Of a DNA stretch of 64,000 nucleotides, positions 48,532 to 61,484 are shown in pieces. Numbering within the stretch: position 1 is the first letter of the stretch; each line of letters opens with the position of its first letter. The DNA is from Diogma glabrata. Lineage: Eukaryota; Arthropoda; Insecta; Diptera; Cylindrotomidae. Both the position numbers and the translations under genes were made by a program. The notes under the pieces are model-generated. The model worked only from the letters and a program-made list of their open reading frames with translations. It did not search any database and was not told the origin of the DNA. The stretch is taken from the NCBI GenBank assembly GCA_963693315.1, contig OY856186.1, positions 457,123,892 through 457,187,891 on the forward strand, written 5' to 3'.

Positions 48532-49224
48532 TATACATAGATTTGTAAAAAAAATTTCAGCCAAATCAAAAATGTATCGGTCAGAAAGGAGTTCGGTTTG
48601 TAAAAGATTGACCCATTTACGTATGGTAGGGGTCAGTGATCCGCTGGGGTTCTGACTACCGGGAAAAGTTATATCGGTAAAAAAAAGTTATACGTGTCCC
48701 GGCGTTTCGCTGGTTCACGTCTAGGAATAGAGATATATCGATTTGAAGTTAGTATGTATCATATAGGGGAAATAGTCACGTTTTGGTGACATAACTCGAG
48801 AACGACTAGTCCTATTTTACTGAAACAAATTTAGAAAAATTAAGAATTACAATTCCTTTAATCTATTGTTACCTTATTTCTTTACACAATCAACAGTTTC
48901 GCAGTTATAAATAAATTTATGAAGAAAAAAAAATAATTTTTTGCCTAAAAAATAAAAAAATTGTATTTTAAAAAATCATGAAAAATTCAAAACGGGAAAA
49001 AGTGTCAAGTCTTATTACTTTGACGTAAAGTCACATAATCTGTGCACAAAACGAGACATAGGTCATGAAAATCGAAGAACGCATTTCGCTTTTATTCACA
49101 AGTAAAGGTATCTCATTTTGACAAGAATATTGATTTTTCATACAAAGTTTTTTTTAATATTTTACTGGAATAAACTCCAAAATTTATTGTTTTAAATGTA
49201 TTTGGACATGTGTCTATGTGTCTT

Positions 49225-49381
49225 TGTGCATTAATTTTATTTTTTTTTACTTTTTTATTTATTATTTTCTATTTTTTTATTTTTTATTTATTTATTTTAT
49301 TTTATTATTTTTAGTATAATTTTATTTTATATTTTTATATTTTTATTATATTTTATTATATTTTATTATATTTTATTATTA

Positions 49382-49417
<36 letters not shown>

Positions 49418-49745
49418 TATTATTATTATTATTTATTATTATTATTATTTATTATTATTATTTATTACTATTATTATTATTATTTATTATTCATTATTTG
49501 TTATTATTATTTCTTATTATTTTTTATTGTTTATTTGTTATATATTATTTACTTATTATTTATTTATTATTTTTTTATTATTTATACATTATTTATTTAT
49601 TTATTATTTATTTTATTTATTTATTAAATTTTTTTTATTTTATTTTTTTATATTTTTATCATATTTTTATTTTATTATTTTTTTAATTTGCTTTATTATT
49701 TTTATTTCATTTATTTATTTATTTTATTTTTTTTTGTATTTAGTA
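49225..49745. repeat. Imperfect (TTA)n tract in A2
   Basis: It is collinear with the tract of A1 and similar in length, and is made almost only of A and T. The 62-75 codon frames over it are low-complexity artefacts. Confidence 0.9.
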
Positions 49746-49777
49746 TATCAGTAGATTAAAGGAATTTTAAATCTTAA

Positions 49778-51536
49778 TTACTTCGGTCTGAAAGACCTAA
49801 GTATTACATTCATGAGCTCAAAGTGAAATTCTTACCCCCACTTTTTTTGACATTTCTCGACGTTTTAGGACCCCCTGATTCTAAAAAAGCAAAAAAAAAA
49901 AATGTATGTCTGTCTGTCGGCCGGCCGGCCGTCCGGCCGGCCGTCATTACCTACGCTGCAGGGAAAACCACTGGAGGGATTTCAAAAATTTTTTTTTCGA
50001 AAAATAGGTATACTCAAGGGACAGGTCCGAAAGGACGCTGTGTTCGATAACTGTACCGGAAGTGTGTCAAAAAAATCATTATGTGTGTCAAAACAAGGAA
50101 ATTTGCATATTTTTGGCTTAAAAAACGTTCATTTTAAGTGATTACGAGTAGGAACATTGAATTTGGAGAAATCTTGATGGTCGGGATTGGTATGTGAGAT
50201 CAAAAACTAGATTATTGCATTATAAGTTTGTCAAAAAAAAGTTGTCAAGTGTGTCAAAAGAAAGATTTTTATTTATTTTTTACCTAATTTTTTGGAAAAA
50301 AAATATAAAATTAATTGTTTCTTTGAAATGAAGTTTTATTATTATTATTGAGAATTATGGCATTATAAGTTTGTCAAAAAAGTGTTGTCAAGTGTGTCAA
50401 AAGAAAGATTTTTATTTTTTTTTACCCAATTTTTTGGAAATAAAATTGTTTGTTTAAAATGAAATTTTATTATTATTATTGAGAATTATGGCATTATAAG
50501 TTTGTCAACAAAATGTTGTCAAGTGTGTCAAAAGATTTTTATTTAGTTTTTTACCCAATTTTTTGGAAAAAAAATAAATTGTTTGTTTGAAATGAAATTT
50601 TATTATTATTATTGAGAATTATGGCATTATAAGTTTGTCAAAAAATGTTGTCAAGTGTGTCAAAAGAAAGGTTTTTATTTATTTTTTACCCAATTTTTTT
50701 AGAAAAAAATAAAATTAATAGTTCGTATGACATGATATTTTATTATTATTATAGAGAATTATGGCATTATAAGTTTGTCAAAAAATAATGTCAAGTGTGT
50801 CAAAAAATGATTTCATTTAATTTTTTAGCCAATATTTTGGGAAAAAAAATGTAGCTGTTTTTATGACGTAAATGTAATTTAAAATGAAATTGGACATGGA
50901 AATTTTTGAATTTGTTGTAGTTTTTGAAATATTTTTGGAATTTTGAAAAAGTTTGTATTTTTGATTTTGTAATAATTTTTGCAATATTTTTAGAATTTCG
51001 GCAAAAGTTTTAATTTTTGATTTTGTAAGAATTTTTGAAATATTTTTAGAATTTTGAAAAATTTTTAATTTTTGATATTATAATTTTTGAAATTTTGAAA
51101 AAAGTTTTAATTTTTGATTTTGTAATAATTTTTGCAATATTTTTAGAATTTTGGAGAAGTTCGAATTTTTAAGAATTTTTGGCATATCATCAGAATTTAG
51201 AAAAAGTTTAAATATTTGATTTCATTCTAATTTTTAGAATATTTTTGGAATTTTGAAAAAGTTTGATTTTATTTAATTTAACAATATTTTTGGAATTTTG
51301 ATTACAATTATCCGGCAACGTATTGATGTTTCGTGTTAGTTTTGTAATAAATTTTTAAACAGAGTCTATCTCTGAATACTTGTACTTTAACAAAGAGTTA
51401 TGTTTGATATTCATCGCTGCCCAAAACTAAAAACCATGTCCTCATAAAAGTTTTGTTGCCGAAAACTATATCAAAATCCTTAACCCAGACCGAAGCCTTG
51501 ATATCTCAGAGCTTGAGATTTCAGCCCCTCCATATT
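49778..51536 (+). mobile_element. Minisatellite-bearing element B, copy B2
   Basis: It is inserted in A2 between the (ATT)n core and the right arm. Element A1 shows the empty site (CTTAATTTCTAAATTTG). One end starts TTACTTCGGTCTGAAAGACC. Next are a CpG-rich stretch with repeated CGGCCGG (49917-49945), an array of 131-143-bp units (50217-50880), an array of about 60-bp AT-rich units (50890-51300), and an end ending GCTTGAGATTTCAGCCCCTC. B1 is the inverted relative. I see no convincing protein; the 75-79 codon frames at 49823-50141 are not conserved in B1. Confidence 0.72.
50217..50880 (+). repeat. Tandem array of 131-143-bp units in B2
   Basis: GCATTATAAGTTTGTCAA recurs at 50217, 50360, 50491, 50624 and 50764. 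Each copy is followed by TGTTGTCAAGTGTGTCAAAAG-type sequence (one or two changes), ACCCAATTTTTTGG and a (TTA)n stretch. A shorter version is in B1. Confidence 0.85.
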
Positions 51537-51767
51537 TTCTAAATTTGTTTCAGCAAAATCGGACTAGGTAGTCGTTCTCGAGTTATGTCAAAAGAAAAAC
51601 TCCAAACGTGACAATTTCTTCTATATGATACTTACTAACTTCAAATCGATATATCTCGATTCCTAGACGTGACCCAGCGAAACGCCGGGACACGTATAAC
51701 TTTTTTTTTACCGATATAACTTTTCCCGGTAGTCAGAACCCCAGCGGATTTTGACTGTCGCACAGTG

Positions 51768-54700
51768 TAATAAGTCAAATTCGAAAGTAAGTGTCAAAAA
51801 CAGAACGACGTAATTTGGACATAATTATGCAAATCTACACCAAACTTTAGTCGAAAACCACCTATTGTGTTGCTTGAAATCGGTTAAAGCCAATCGATAA
51901 AAAAATCGACTAAAACAATTCTTATTACAAATTGGTTTCGTTAGTCGTACCACACGTATCTGAATAAAATCTTTGTTTATAATTTTAACAAATCAAACAC
52001 AAATCTGATTTGTCTAACCAAATAAATTCAAGCATTTAATGGAGCGATATAGGTCATAACGAACGGTTAATTTACATATCTCATTAACTCTATGCTTCTA
52101 TTATTTCAGTATATAATCTTCCTAAAGATCCATAATTATTTTAGGTGTGTTCAAAATCTTCCCAACCATTTTTCGTAATTATTAATTATGAATTTCTTCA
52201 TTAATAACTAACAATGTCTTAATTAACATTGACATCATTCAATCTAACTTATCAATGGTCGAATCAAACCTAACCTCAACACTTTGAATATAACATAAAT
52301 CATATAGATGATCATATTTGGAGAATATGTCTTATAATAATTTTTTTAACAATCACGAAGCAACAACAAACCAGCAGTTAGACCCTACCACGAAACAAAA
52401 AAAGTGTAATTAAATCCATTTACAATGCTCGTTGTTGTAGTCGAAAAAAACGCATTTCTTAGACTATGTAAGAATACAAAATAAAAAAATTGTCACGTTC
52501 AATGTCGGGGTTGTTGATTTGTCGTTGATACATGAAAAATTATTGTTTTGTATATTTATTTTTTTATATCTAAGTCTGAGTTCTTATAAAAAATCGATGA
52601 CAAGTTTGTAATATAAAATATTCAATAATTAATAAAATAAATAAGAAAATAAATTTCTGTGTGTTTTTTTCATGTTTGCCGGAAATTCATTTGAATAATG
52701 TTTTCAATTCTTTATTTATTTTTATTTTTTTCATAATCAGTTTTTAGTTTTCAAGAAAATTAACAGTTTTTGTGTGTTTCTTTTTTACCGATGCACAACT
52801 TTGCAATCTTTGCAATTGCAATTTTTATTTGACTTGTTATATTGCTGATTAGTGTATACATTTCAATTGAAAGAAAAAATAATGTGCGAAATATTATTAA
52901 GTAAAATTGAAAATAATTGCTCGAGCAAACAAATTACGGTACGTAGCCAAAGAAAGGTCAAGGATAGTAACTTAGTCGGAACAATCATTTATTTTGCTAA
53001 TGATATGATACAATTATGCATTTTCGATATTCTATTCGGTCAAAGTAATTTACTTTGGTATGATAATGCAAACAAATTTTTCCAACTTTGTCCCTGTTGC
53101 GAAAGTTTGTTCAACTCAATATTTTTCTTTTTTATATAAACTTAAATTGAAAAACAAAAAAAATATTAAATACAACTTCACGTGTCTTATAATGTCATCA
53201 TTATATTTTCCTAAAAAGAAAAATTGTATACAAAATAAAGTTTCATCGATTCTAAGAAAAACAAACTTTTATGGAATAAGTTTAGCTAAATTCAAATTGC
53301 TTCCGCTGCTTGTTATATTGATTTTTTTTTTCTTTAGAAAAATTTAAAACTTGACAATCATAAGTTTTATTGAATAAAAATATAAAAAAACATATACCAT
53401 TGTAAAACGATAAATAACTAACATCTCACAAATATGTACATGGATTACAATCATCTTTTGATTCCATACAGGTAATGATTCCACACCTGCCTTTTGTTGG
53501 CCATTTAGTTCAACTTCTTCACTCTTAACTAGGCAACAAATCAATTATTTTAGATATTAGATTTTATGAAAAATTTGATAGATTTTGTAATCTAAAGTAA
53601 ATTTCCAACAAAATCTAAAAAGAATACTGTTTGCGATTTCAAGTATTTCGATTAAGATTTGGTTTTTATTTTAATAGATTTTTGTCTTCCCACAATTAAT
53701 CTATTGTAATGATGATTCTTTCGGTTCCATGCAAGGTAATAAATGATTGTAATTTTGTTCGTGTTTGGTTTGTTTTCTATTATGTATTTATTTCATTTGA
53801 TTCTCTTTTAAGTTGTTAATGTGATCGAACATTTGAATCCCTTTTCCTCAAAAAAAAATGTCATATATATCGTTAAGAGATGTGTGGCTCAGTTATAACT
53901 ACGACTAACATTGCAAGTCGCAACTCATCATAGTCGATTTTATTATAACAATAAATAGCTTTTTTCAACAAATTTGTGTTTTTATTAGTCTTTAAAAGAA
54001 AAAAAATTAATTATTCGTTAAAAATAATAATTCAAAGTGAAAAAAAAACATTTCTCAATTTGCATAAATATTTATGAATTATAAATGTAAATAAATCTAT
54101 TAATAATATTTTCTTTTGTTTCAGGCAATTATGATATAATTATGACAGGAAATTGAAAGTAAGTTTTATTGCATCTTAATTATTTTTACTGTTTACGTAA
54201 CATACAGAACTTATAGATTTGTATGTGAAGGGATTTGATTGATTTTATTTGTCACCATTTTTTTTTTTTCGTTTATCATCTATTAATGAAATAAGGAAAT
54301 GGTGTTTTGTGAATAAAAAGATGGGAAGTAATTAAAAATTGATTGACAGGTTATTGTTTTGAATGTTTCCCAATGAATTTTGATCAATAAGGTTACTACG
54401 AGTGGTCTTGTAACACAAGAGTGCAGTAGTTGATTCCCGGCGTAGGTCTTAACATTTACAGAATGGTTGTTTTCAAACCTGACTAGTAACAAAAAAGAGT
54501 AATAATAATGAGGTAAAGTAGTGAGTTTTATTGTCATATATTTTGGTTTGATAAACAAGACTTTTTAAAGAAATTTGAATTTTTAATAATTCTTATGAAA
54601 ATAAACAAACTACCAGAAAAATATTATAAATGGCCAGATACAATATCTTCACTAAAAAAATTATTTTGCAGGAAAAAAAATTGGATTAGTCAAGGAATAT

Positions 54701-54885
54701 TATTTTAAGACTTTTATTAATTTATAATTCTATTAATTCATATTTCTGTAAAAACAAATAAAATATTCGTGAAAATTTTTTGCTTTATTTTTATTTGAAA
54801 TGAAATTCTCTAAAATGTAATAACAACATTCAATTTTACCAATCACATTTCAATTATACTAATAATAGGGAGATAGGAAGACTTA
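51768..54885. other. AT-rich non-coding stretch
   Basis: About 3.1 kb without a recognised repeat. Open frames such as 52852-53139 have low-complexity ends and no family resemblance. A weak exon-like segment at 54125-54158 is listed separately. Confidence 0.5.
54125..54158 (+). other. Exon-like 34-nt segment (weak)
   Basis: TTTTCTTTTGTTTCAG precedes and GTAAGTTTTA follows the 34-nt segment. All three frames contain a stop, so it could only be a non-coding or poison exon, or chance. The donor context matches that of 19654. Confidence 0.12.
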
Positions 54886-54889
54886 CGGA

Positions 54890-56110
54890 TCTTTCGCTTT
54901 TCAAAGCAATTTTTCGTTCTATTCAATTGAATACATTCATTTCTAGTGAGTTATAATTCTAAACTACATAATGGTTAGATCCATTGCTATCGTATAGATA
55001 GATAAAAATCTTAATAAAAATCTTGAATTTAAATTGGTTAGTGGCCATTCTCCACTAGTTGGGATTGTCTCCCATATTCGAAGATACATAATGTTCTTCA
55101 TTCAATGTCAACTTGGTTGAAGTATGAAGAAGAGTAAAACGTGTTCGTAGCATAAATAAAAATGAGACAAATATTGACACTAAAAATGAACTAAAATAAA
55201 TGAGATGGTTAAGTCGATCGTCCAAAAACAAATTTTATCTCGTCGCTGGTCGAGTTGGTTAAATGGTTCAAATGGTTAAATAGTTCGATTCCCGAACCGA
55301 CCGGAATTGAGATAAAACTTTTGTTACGGATCTTTGGCTTTTCAAAGCAATTTTTCATTCTATTCAATTGAATACATTCATTTCTAGTGAGCTATAGTTC
55401 TAAGATAGGAAGACTATCAAAAAATTTACTAGAGAGACTACGAAAAAAAAAAATAAAATAATAAAATAAAAAATAATTTTTAATATTTTTCATTAAATTT
55501 TTTGTTTTTTGATTATTAATCACTAGAACTGAATGTATTCAATTGAATAAAATGAAAAGTTGCTTTGAAAAGCGAAAGATCCGTAACAAATGTTTTATTT
55601 CAATCCCCGATCGGGGATCAAACTGGCGTCCTTTTGATCAGAGTTTATGGTTAACCATTTAACCCACTCGACCAGCGACGAGATAAAAATTTAATTCTGG
55701 ACGATCGACTTAATATCATAATTATTTTTTAATGCAATTTTAGTGTCAATTTTTGTCTTATTTTATTTATTCAATACGAATACGTTTTACCGTTCTTCAT
55801 ACTTCAACTAAGATGACATTGAATGAACATTATGAATCTCCGAATATGGAAGACAAATCCCAACTAGTCGATCATCCAAAAACAAATTTTTATCTGGTCG
55901 CTGGTCGCGAGTGGGTTAAATGGTTAACCATAAACTCTCATCAGAAGGACGCCGGTTCGATCCCCGAACCGGAATTGAAAGAAACCATTTGTTACGGATC
56001 TAATCTTTCGCTTTTTATAAACAATTTTTCATTCTATTAATTGAATACATTCAGTTTTAGTGACTTATAATATAAAACTACATAATAGTAAAATCCATTG
56101 CTATCGTATA
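54890..56110. mobile_element. Cluster of tRNA-derived SINE copies in both orientations
   Basis: A tail module (TTACGGATCTTTCGCTTTTC then TCTATTCAATTGAATACATTC) occurs at about 54893(+), 55324(+), 55522-55590(-) and 55994(+). tRNA-like modules with CTGGTCGAGTGGGTTAAATGG-type A-box sequence and GGTTCGATCCC-type B-box sequence lie at about 55235-55330(+), 55590-55700(-) and 55870-56000(+). A leader with TTCATTCAATGTCAACTTGG and CCCAACTAGT is present on both strands (55044-55130 and 55790-55870). The inverted arrangement makes a large imperfect foldback. Confidence 0.65.
55893..55970 (+). repeat. Best-preserved tRNA-like module of the SINE
   Basis: GGTCGCGAGTGGGTTAAATGG is followed 40-45 bp later by GCCGGTTCGATCCCCGAAC. 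The spacing fits pol III A and B boxes of a tRNA with an enlarged variable region (Leu/Ser type). The region around the B box is a perfect CCGGTTCG/CGAACCGG hairpin rather than a normal T-arm. It is not a functional tRNA. Confidence 0.55.
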
Positions 56111-56154
56111 GGTAAAAAAAAACTTTAAAAATAAAACTTTAAAAAACAAAATAG

Positions 56155-56758
56155 AACCGACTTCAGAAAAAAACAAAAGAGGCACAAAAAAGTGAAAAAT
56201 AACTCAATTGTTGCTTTTAGAGACAAAAATACGTTACATTTTGATTAATTTAATTTAATTATACCTTACTTTAGACAAAAAAAAATACGCTATTAAACAA
56301 AGTTACTATATTAAAATAGTTTTTCTTTATTATAATTATTATAGTTATTATAATTGTTATAATAGTTATTATATTTTAAAAGTTATTTGTAGTACAAAAC
56401 TGTTGGAAATCGGTGCCAAGCCCGAGAAATATTAGTCGGTTTTTCATCAATGTGGCACTGACTTCGAACAATTTTGTACTAAAAATAACTTTTAAAATAT
56501 AATAACTATTATAACAACTATAATAATTATAATAAAGAATAACTATTTTAAAATAGTAACTTTATTTAATAGCGTAATTTTTTTTGTCTAAAGCAAAGTA
56601 TAATTAAATTAAAAAATTATGGGACCCTCTCGGAATAAACCCAAATAGAATACAATTTAAATCATCCAAATCGATCGAGCCGTTTTTGAGAAATCGGTGT
56701 AACTACATAAAAAAAACCTACAGTGAAACACAGAACCTGATTCTTTTTGAAGTCGGTT
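56155..56758. mobile_element. Foldback element with AACCGACTTC ends
   Basis: AACCGACTTCA and TGAAGTCGGTT form the termini. Inside is a long palindrome, arms about 56236-56400 and 56475-56615 (rich in TTATAATTATTATAG-type sequence). The loop reads GTTGGAAATCGGTGCC...TGGCACTGACTTCG. A TTTTTGAGAAATCGGTGTAACTAC phrase, split here between positions 56691 and 56714, follows. AACCGACTTCAAAAA-type repeats are widespread in insect genomes; the class of this one is uncertain. Confidence 0.6.
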
Positions 56759-56842
56759 AAAAATCTTAATAAAAACTTGAATTTTTTTCTTGTTTAGAAA
56801 ATTCTTCACTATGAAAATTATTTTTATAAAAAAATATGTATG

Positions 56843-57440
56843 AAGAAATCAAAAATGGTCAAAAATTTTCTAAACAAATTTCCCTCGACCGGTGAAAAAT
56901 TCTCATAATTTCTTCTAGAGAGGGGTATTAATATAACCCCTCGGCTTACAGCCTCGTTCTATTATCAATCAACTTGCTTTCGAAATTTTTGCACAAAATT
57001 GTTTCAAATTATCACCGCCCTTGGGAAATTACTACTGAAAATTTTTTTCCCATAGTTTTATTTTAATTTAAACCAATGAAATTCTCTAAAATGTAATGAC
57101 ATCATTCAATTTCACCAATAAAATTTGAATTATACTAATAACAAATATTTATACGTCTGGCCTACTGGGATATTAAAAATTATCAATCTAATTTTGAAAT
57201 AATTAACTAATATCAACGTATAATTCATAAAAAATATATAAATAAATGAAAAATCGCAAAAAATTTTCTAAACGAATTCCCCTCGTTCGTTGATAAATTC
57301 TCATAATTTTTTGGAAAATTCCTCAAGCAAGTGGTATTGATAAAAGCCCGTGCTTTTATCAATATACTTGCTTTCGAAATTTTTGGCAAAAAATTATTTC
57401 GAATTATCACCGCCCTTGGGAAATTACAACTGATAATTCG
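56843..57440 (+). repeat. Tandem duplication of a ~200-bp repeat
   Basis: Unit 1 (56843-57045) and unit 2 (57245-57435) share TTTTCTAAACRAATTYCCCTCG, AAATTCTCATAATTT, a variable hairpin, ACTTGCTTTCGAAATTTTTG and AATTATCACCGCCCTTGGG. The hairpins differ: unit 2 has ATTGATAAAAGC with its complement. About 200 bp of other AT-rich sequence separates the units. Confidence 0.7.
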
Positions 57441-60400
57441 ATATGACGGTATTAGGTCAATAGAATAACGGAAAAAGATATGGCTTACGTGTTGTTGTCG
57501 GTAACAGGTCAGAAATTTAATCTTTTAATCTCTGGAGTAGGGTACTCACATAATGGACATGCCGAGTCCACTCGCCCGGCACCTGGGGACTGGAGTTATG
57601 CAACTAAGTGCATTTTTTTTGCTGCCTTGTAAGCGATATAACTCGTAAATTGTGCACTTTAGGATACTGGTGTCATGGAACTTTTTTGTTTCTTAAATGT
57701 TTTTCTATAACTTAAAATAAAAAAAAACAAAAATAATTTGTTTTGTTGCAAATGCGTTTGAGAAAAAATGCGAAAAAAATGTCTAAAAAACGATATTTTT
57801 CAATTGAATTTAGTTGTTTGCAAATAATTTTTATAACATAATTGAGCCCTTTATCTTGTAGCTGAAATCTCAACAAAAAAGCTAGCTTCAGAACATTTCA
57901 TTCGGTCTGATATTTTTTGCACAATTCCATTTTACACTTAATGCCCCTATAAAAGTTGTTGACTTTGAGCAGGCCGCAAGGTCTGAGTTTTCATCCGTTC
58001 GCAATCTGCTTGACGGGAATTGAAAGGGTCTAGTGTCAGCTTTAAATAGCATTTGTGTTACCCATACCCACCCGTACAATACCCGTACCCATACAATCCG
58101 TAATTCTATTGGCCTATATACCAGTAATTCGAAAACATGACGGTATACCATTTCGGAATTTGTTATACCGGTATTGAATGCCCTCTATAGACTCTATAAT
58201 CAATTTATTATGTTATCAAGTGAAACTCAACCAGAAAATCGATAGAATTGTTAAAATTAATACAAGTGAGAGACAGTCTAGGACCTTCAACGCCCCTACA
58301 TGGAGCATGTCAATGCCACAAAAAAAATTATTTACGTTGTAAATTGGAATTCATATCTATAGTTTTATCAAATTCAAATAAAATTTCTTCTCCATTGCAA
58401 AAAACCAATTAGCCAACTATTTAAAAACTTTTTCCATTGAAAAATTGTCTCCATCTGCAACTAATAAAACCCATGAAATACGAAAATAGTAAAACTAATT
58501 TCATTTTAGTTTTCCATTTAAAAAGTATTTTCTTTTTTGCTTAGTAGCTCAATTTTTTTGTTTTGTGTAATGTGAATTTTTCTTATTTTCATACAAATAA
58601 GATTTTCTTCTCATAAATGAAAATAATAGAATTATTTAATTTTAGTTTACGAGTAAACCGATACACGAACTTAAGATGAAAATGCAATAAGAAAAGAAAA
58701 ATCTTAATGTTATTTTGGAAATTTGATTTATTACTCTTGAAAAAAGTTTTTCATGATTTGTTTTCCTTCTTTTTTTTTTTCTGTGTGAAAAATTCTAAAA
58801 GAGAAAATTAATTTATGTGTTCTTGTATGTCGAAAATTAAGCAAATAGAATTTTCTAAAACTGTTGTTGTTTTTTATGGTTATTATTAATTTGAATTATA
58901 AGTTTGTTTGTGTTAGAATGTTAGATTGTTGAGTAATAAAATAAATAATAAGAAAAAATTTTATATATAGATACAAATATATTTTCTTTCCTTATTGTGA
59001 TTAATCAGACGTATTGTCTCGACAGTTTATTTTTATAATTGTATAAATCGTCACTGAAAATTTGTTCATTTCAAGCCTGAAAAGCTTTTTTTATTTTTTA
59101 CATATATTTCACTGAAAACCCATCAACTGTATAACATCGTTGATTCTCATACTTGTATATAACTACGAAACATATAAAAATGGTACTACAACATACGACA
59201 GAAAACATGATCATAAACTTTTGTTTTTATTTTTTTTTTTCACATTTACAAAGTTCGTACTATTCAAACAAGTTAAGCAAAAAAGCTCAATTTTTATGGT
59301 TTGTTTATTTTTTTTATTAAAATTTTTTATATGTATGTTGTGTTATGTTTCAAATCTATGTTTATGAAACAATAAACACTAAGTTGGATAAAATTTATAA
59401 CAACTTTGCTATAAGTGTTATTGTTTTAAAGCTTATTTTATGAAAATTTGTTGCCTTAAAGTAAAAATTAGTTTGAAAACTCTGCTAATGATTTTTAATT
59501 GAATTTACTAACTTTTTACTTATTTCCCGCACCAGACATTTTTTTAATTAGCGTTTTTCAGCAGTTAATTTTTTTTTTAATCAATTAATTTGATAAAAGT
59601 CACGTTTTCTAAAATGGATAAAAAAAGATAATTGGAAAATAGATTTTGTTTGATTTTAATTTCTTTTATTTATTTTGTCTAAATCAATTTCGTGATGTGA
59701 GAATTATTTCAATAATTGTATAAATCAAATCAATGATTTAATTAAAATTCTACTACTGGCTTCTGTATCAAAACCGAGTCGACGGATCGTTTTAGGTAAT
59801 AAACATTTGAATCATGTGAACTAATATAAATTTTTATGTACATATATACATATAATTAAAAAGCCAACAAAATTAAAACGAATGTTTTTTTTGTAATTAA
59901 TATACTTTGGCATTATTGTATTAGTTATTTATTTAATGCAAGATAATCATTTGTTTTTTTCAAACCGTCGCCGACAAAAAAATGTTAAAGTTTATAACTT
60001 TTCCTTTAGTTAAGTTTAAAAGCTTATCAGAATAAAAACAAAATTTGTATAAAAATTTAGTAATAATAATTGAACAATATTTTATACAATTTATGGTTGT
60101 CATGGGTCTGTCATTTATATCGGAAACACTTTTATGGAAGTATTGTTTGCTATAAATAATTGTTTTTTGTGATTGTTCATTCGCTATTTTTAAAACATTT
60201 AGTTTTTATTTTGTGAATTATTTTGTTTCCTTAGGAACGAGTTGAGTGATGCTTTAATTCACCTTTGTTACTATATATATTACAGTAACATTCCGTAAAA
60301 TAATTATATCTCTGAAACTTTTTTTGTTAAACAAATTAATTTTGTCACGAAGAAATAATTTCGTTTTTAATAGTTATTTTAATAATTTAGACAATGCGAC

Positions 60401-61484
60401 AAACAAAACAATTATAATTTCATATGACTTTTTTAATTTTCAAAAAATTAATTACTGAAATAAAAACAAAAAAGTATAATTAGCATGTAACCACAAAAAA
60501 AAATTAGGTACTTTTAACGATGTGTTGCTGGTATATATAAAAAGTTGTATAACATTTTTGTTTTAGTTTTAAATGGAGAAGTCTTATAGATCAAGCTCAT
60601 ATACACACTTTGTTTGCTACTTGTAATTTGTAATCATTATCTTAAAAAACGAAATAAAATATGAGATGATGATAATAAGATACATTGAAAATTATTTTTA
60701 ATGAAATCCGGAAAAAAACTTCGTATAAATTAAAATAAATGTCAATCCATTCATCTTTCATTACTATTTAACCTAAATATTAAACAAAAAATGTGAGAAT
60801 TAGAAATTTAATATCATGTATTGTAAAGCTAATGTTCAGTTTTTGTCCATTACATCATGTAATGTTTGTTGTGATTACACATTATCTTTTTTATTAATAG
60901 TTTTGTTTTTATGTTGAACGACCTTTCAACTGAATTAAATTCCAATTGGGGCCATCTAAAATGCATTAAATTTGTAATTTCCGTATTTTTTGAAATCGTT
61001 TGATAATCCTACAAAAACAAGAAAGAAGTTTTTGTTTTTCTTTAAAAAATTCTTGTAAAATTTGTAAGGGTTTTCGCCCAAATTAAACAGTGCACTAGAA
61101 CTCAGAGAACCTGGGCTCGGTTCACAGTTAGATCGAACTATTTTTCATTAAATATATATCTCATAGCCGAAACTTCTTTAAAGAAATTTTTATAAAACTG
61201 TGGTAAAGTGCTTTGCATTCCAAAATAGGGCTAGTTAGGACTAACGTTCTTGTGATGAAAAAAATCTCTTGATGATAATACCCAACGTTAACCTCGAACT
61301 ATGAACAATAAATAAATTGTATGTTTTGGGCTAGTCCTGTTTTGTATTTTACTGCTAATAAATAAATGAGTATTGCAGTAAGTTAAACAAATTGGAAATA
61401 GAACATTGTCGTTCAGCAGTTGTTAGCTTATGGTAATTTTTCTCGAATAAAAAAGGTAAGTTTTCTCGAATCGAGTTTTAATTA
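57441..61484. other. Long AT-rich non-coding stretch
   Basis: About 4 kb without a gene I can support. A GC-richer patch at 57535-57600 (GCCGAGTCCACTCGCCCGGC) and short CCCGTACAAT iterations near 58065-58100 stand out. No repeat shared with the rest of the window was noticed. Confidence 0.5.

Larger units (their letters stand above)
48622..51767. mobile_element. TIR element A, copy A2 (contains B2)
   Basis: The left inverted repeat (from ATGGTAGGGGTCAGTGATCC) lacks the outermost 12-15 bp seen in A1. The right one is complete, ending GTCGCACAGTG followed by TAA. The interior (ATT)n tract is at 49225-49745. Element B2 separates the tract from the right arm. Sequence outside B2 is very similar to A1. 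Confidence 0.8.

Noticed and set aside
44715..49754. Hydrophobic 'membrane protein' frames at 44715-44930, 49498-49686 and 49527-49754
   Set aside because: They translate the (TTA)n cores of elements A1 and A2.
50217..50880. CRISPR array
   Set aside because: Units are head-to-tail minisatellites with no unique spacers, in a eukaryotic transposon context.
52852..53347. Two overlapping 95-codon frames
   Set aside because: No family resemblance, Phe-rich ends from T-runs, and no splice or start context.
55893..55970. Functional tRNA gene
   Set aside because: B-box-like sequence is present, but no acceptor stem or normal T-arm can be formed, and the module is repeated with SINE tails.
57888..58151. 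87-codon minus-strand frame
   Set aside because: No recognisable motif and not supported by context.
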